This document shows positions 5,045-6,179 of a DNA stretch of 6,179 nucleotides, in pieces. The notes under the pieces were generated by a model, which saw nothing but the letters and a program-made list of their open reading frames with translations, made no database searches and was not told where the DNA came from. The translations under genes were made by a program, and so were the position numbers. The DNA is from Tepidisphaeraceae bacterium (GTDB taxonomy: Bacteria; Planctomycetota; Phycisphaerae; Tepidisphaerales; Tepidisphaeraceae). The stretch spans positions 1 through 6,179 of the forward strand of contig JANWHF010000035.1 in assembly GCA_025450555.1 (NCBI GenBank), in the 5' to 3' direction. The stretch's first letter is position 1. The number at the start of each line of letters is the position of its first letter.

Positions 5045-6169
5045 ATGAAAGCCGGCTCAATTTCGGTTGTTTCTACTGCGATGTTCATTCTTATGGGATG
5101 CTGTTCCCAGCGCCAGGGAGCAACCATGTTGGCAAGCGACTCAAGGACTCTTCGTTATCAATTCCAGCAGGAAGACCTGGACCAGAGCATCGCGATGCGC
5201 ATGGCCCAGAAAGGCCCGCAACACCCGCTGCAGGTGCTGGTGCTCTCGGGCGGTGGATCAAATGGCGCATGGGGCGCCGGATTCCTCAAGGGATGGGGGT
5301 CGAAGGGCACACGACCAGAGTTCGACCTGGTTACCGGTGTCAGCACCGGCGGATTGCTGGCGACCGGTTCCTTCCTTGGCGACGATGAAATGCTCCAGCA
5401 AGCCTTCACCACTACCAAAGACAGCGACGTCAAAGGAAACCGCTTTTTTCTGACGATCCCCTTCTCGGATTCTGTCTACACCTCAAAGCCGCTGAAGAAG
5501 CTGATTGCAAAATATGTTACTAATCAGGTGATCGACCGCGTGGCGGCCGAAGCTGGGAAGAACCGCCGGCTCTATGTCGCCAGCACCGATCTTGATGCAG
5601 GGCGATTGCACATCTGGGACCTGACCCGCATCGCTGCCGCGCACGATTATGATTTCTATCGAACCGCCCTGCTGGCTTCCGCCTCAGCGCCGATGATCTT
5701 TCCGCCGGTGAATATTGAAGGAACCCTCCACGCGGACGGCGGAGTCAAAGCCAATTTGTTCTTCCGGAACAACCTGTTACCCAAGATCGCCAAAAGCCAT
5801 CAGAAAGCGCAGCTTCATCTGCGGGCTGAGTCTAAGACAATGCAGCTCCCTCAGCCCAGCGTGTACGTGATCGTCAACGGCCAACTCGACCCCGCCATGA
5901 GCGCGGTCAAAGATTGCCTGATCCCGCTGGCCGAGCGGTCGGTCGATTGCCTGATGGATTCCAACAACATCGGCTGCCTTTACGAAACCAAGTATTGGGC
6001 GGCCGATCTCCACTACGATTTCCGCCTCGCGTTTATTCCCAATGATGCTCCCGCGTGCGAGTCGTTTACGTTCGATCAGCCGAAGATGCAGGCGCTCTAC
6101 GCCGTCGCGGTTCAATATGGCCAGCAGTATGCCATTCAAGCGAAGTGGATGGATCTCCCCGAGCCGTAG
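5045..6169 (+). CDS. Patatin-like phospholipase, probable lipoprotein
   Basis: This 374-aa protein belongs to the patatin-like acyl hydrolases, which cleave fatty-acyl esters of lipids with a Ser-Asp dyad. The oxyanion-hole motif GGGSNGAWGAG is at residues 69-79, the nucleophile elbow GVSTGG has S100, and the catalytic Asp is D231 in HADGGVKAN. ASASAPMIFPPV (211-222) is also typical of the fold. The N-terminus has a hydrophobic stretch ending in FILMGC, a plausible lipobox with C19 as the lipidated residue, so anchoring in an envelope membrane facing outward is likely. The last quarter (about residues 275-365) carries four cysteines (291, 302, 311, 338) that could form disulfides in an exported protein. 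TAG immediately precedes the ATG at 5045, so translation cannot start further upstream in this frame. No Shine-Dalgarno site precedes it, whereas an internal ATG at 5126 (M28) has AGGGAG five bases upstream and would remove the signal. The lipid substrate is unknown. Confidence 0.92.
   Translation: MKAGSISVVSTAMFILMGCCSQRQGATMLASDSRTLRYQFQQEDLDQSIAMRMAQKGPQHPLQVLVLSGGGSNGAWGAGFLKGWGSKGTRPEFDLVTGVSTGGLLATGSFLGDDEMLQQAFTTTKDSDVKGNRFFLTIPFSDSVYTSKPLKKLIAKYVTNQVIDRVAAEAGKNRRLYVASTDLDAGRLHIWDLTRIAAAHDYDFYRTALLASASAPMIFPPVNIEGTLHADGGVKANLFFRNNLLPKIAKSHQKAQLHLRAESKTMQLPQPSVYVIVNGQLDPAMSAVKDCLIPLAERSVDCLMDSNNIGCLYETKYWAADLHYDFRLAFIPNDAPACESFTFDQPKMQALYAVAVQYGQQYAIQAKWMDLPEP
5115..5120 (+). promoter_or_regulatory. 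Possible internal ribosome binding site for an alternative patatin start
   Basis: AGGGAG lies five bases before an in-frame ATG at 5126. Starting there would give a 347-aa cytoplasmic form beginning MLASDSRTLRY and retaining the whole catalytic domain. The upstream start at 5045 is still preferred because it encodes a lipoprotein-like signal sequence. Confidence 0.35.
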
Positions 6170-6179
6170 GATCGTACCT

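Noticed and set aside
4906..5388. Plus-strand open frame of 160 codons overlapping the patatin gene start
   Set aside because: Out of frame with the patatin motifs, no recognisable domain, and it overlaps the end of the inverted repeat.

Overview
The window most likely comes from a planctomycete. The evidence is a minus-strand surface protein whose N-terminus carries the LEPR-XLL-type motif (LEPRQLLS, residues 23-30), a hallmark of secreted planctomycete proteins. It lies next to a Cys-type sulfatase, a gene class that is expanded in this phylum. The exact form of the motif fits Phycisphaerae/Tepidisphaera-like lineages best, but that placement is from memory. The DNA is GC-rich, so every coding stretch has long open frames on the opposite strand; these were treated as shadows.

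Layout. (1) Positions 1-2131, minus strand: the N-terminal 710 residues of a large extracellular protein that runs off the left edge of the window. It has a LEPR-XLL export segment, two 'choice-of-anchor D' (ASPM-SPD-2-Hydin-like) beta-sandwich repeats, an intervening module with a YSEDALN motif, and near the edge a compact module that looks inserted. (2) Positions 2132-2500: a divergent intergenic region holding a ~110-bp imperfect inverted repeat that looks like an interspersed element. (3) Positions 2501-4051, plus strand: an exported S1-type sulfatase of 516 aa with all the core active-site residues visible, followed by a perfect 13-bp hairpin. (4) Positions 4205-4849, plus strand: a 214-aa cysteine-free, leucine-poor, probably disordered protein of unknown function with a strong ribosome binding site. 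(5) Positions 4850-5044: an intergenic region with a second large imperfect inverted repeat. (6) Positions 5045-6169, plus strand: a patatin-like phospholipase with a probable lipoprotein signal.

The genes are spaced 153-369 bp apart and three of the gaps hold hairpins or inverted repeats, so they look like independent transcription units rather than an operon. The shared theme is the cell envelope or exterior: a surface protein, an exported sulfatase and a probable lipid-anchored acyl hydrolase. The sequence does not show that they form one pathway. I did not find a convincing new multi-gene system. The items most worth checking are the inserted module in the surface protein, the two inverted-repeat elements and the unrecognised disordered protein.
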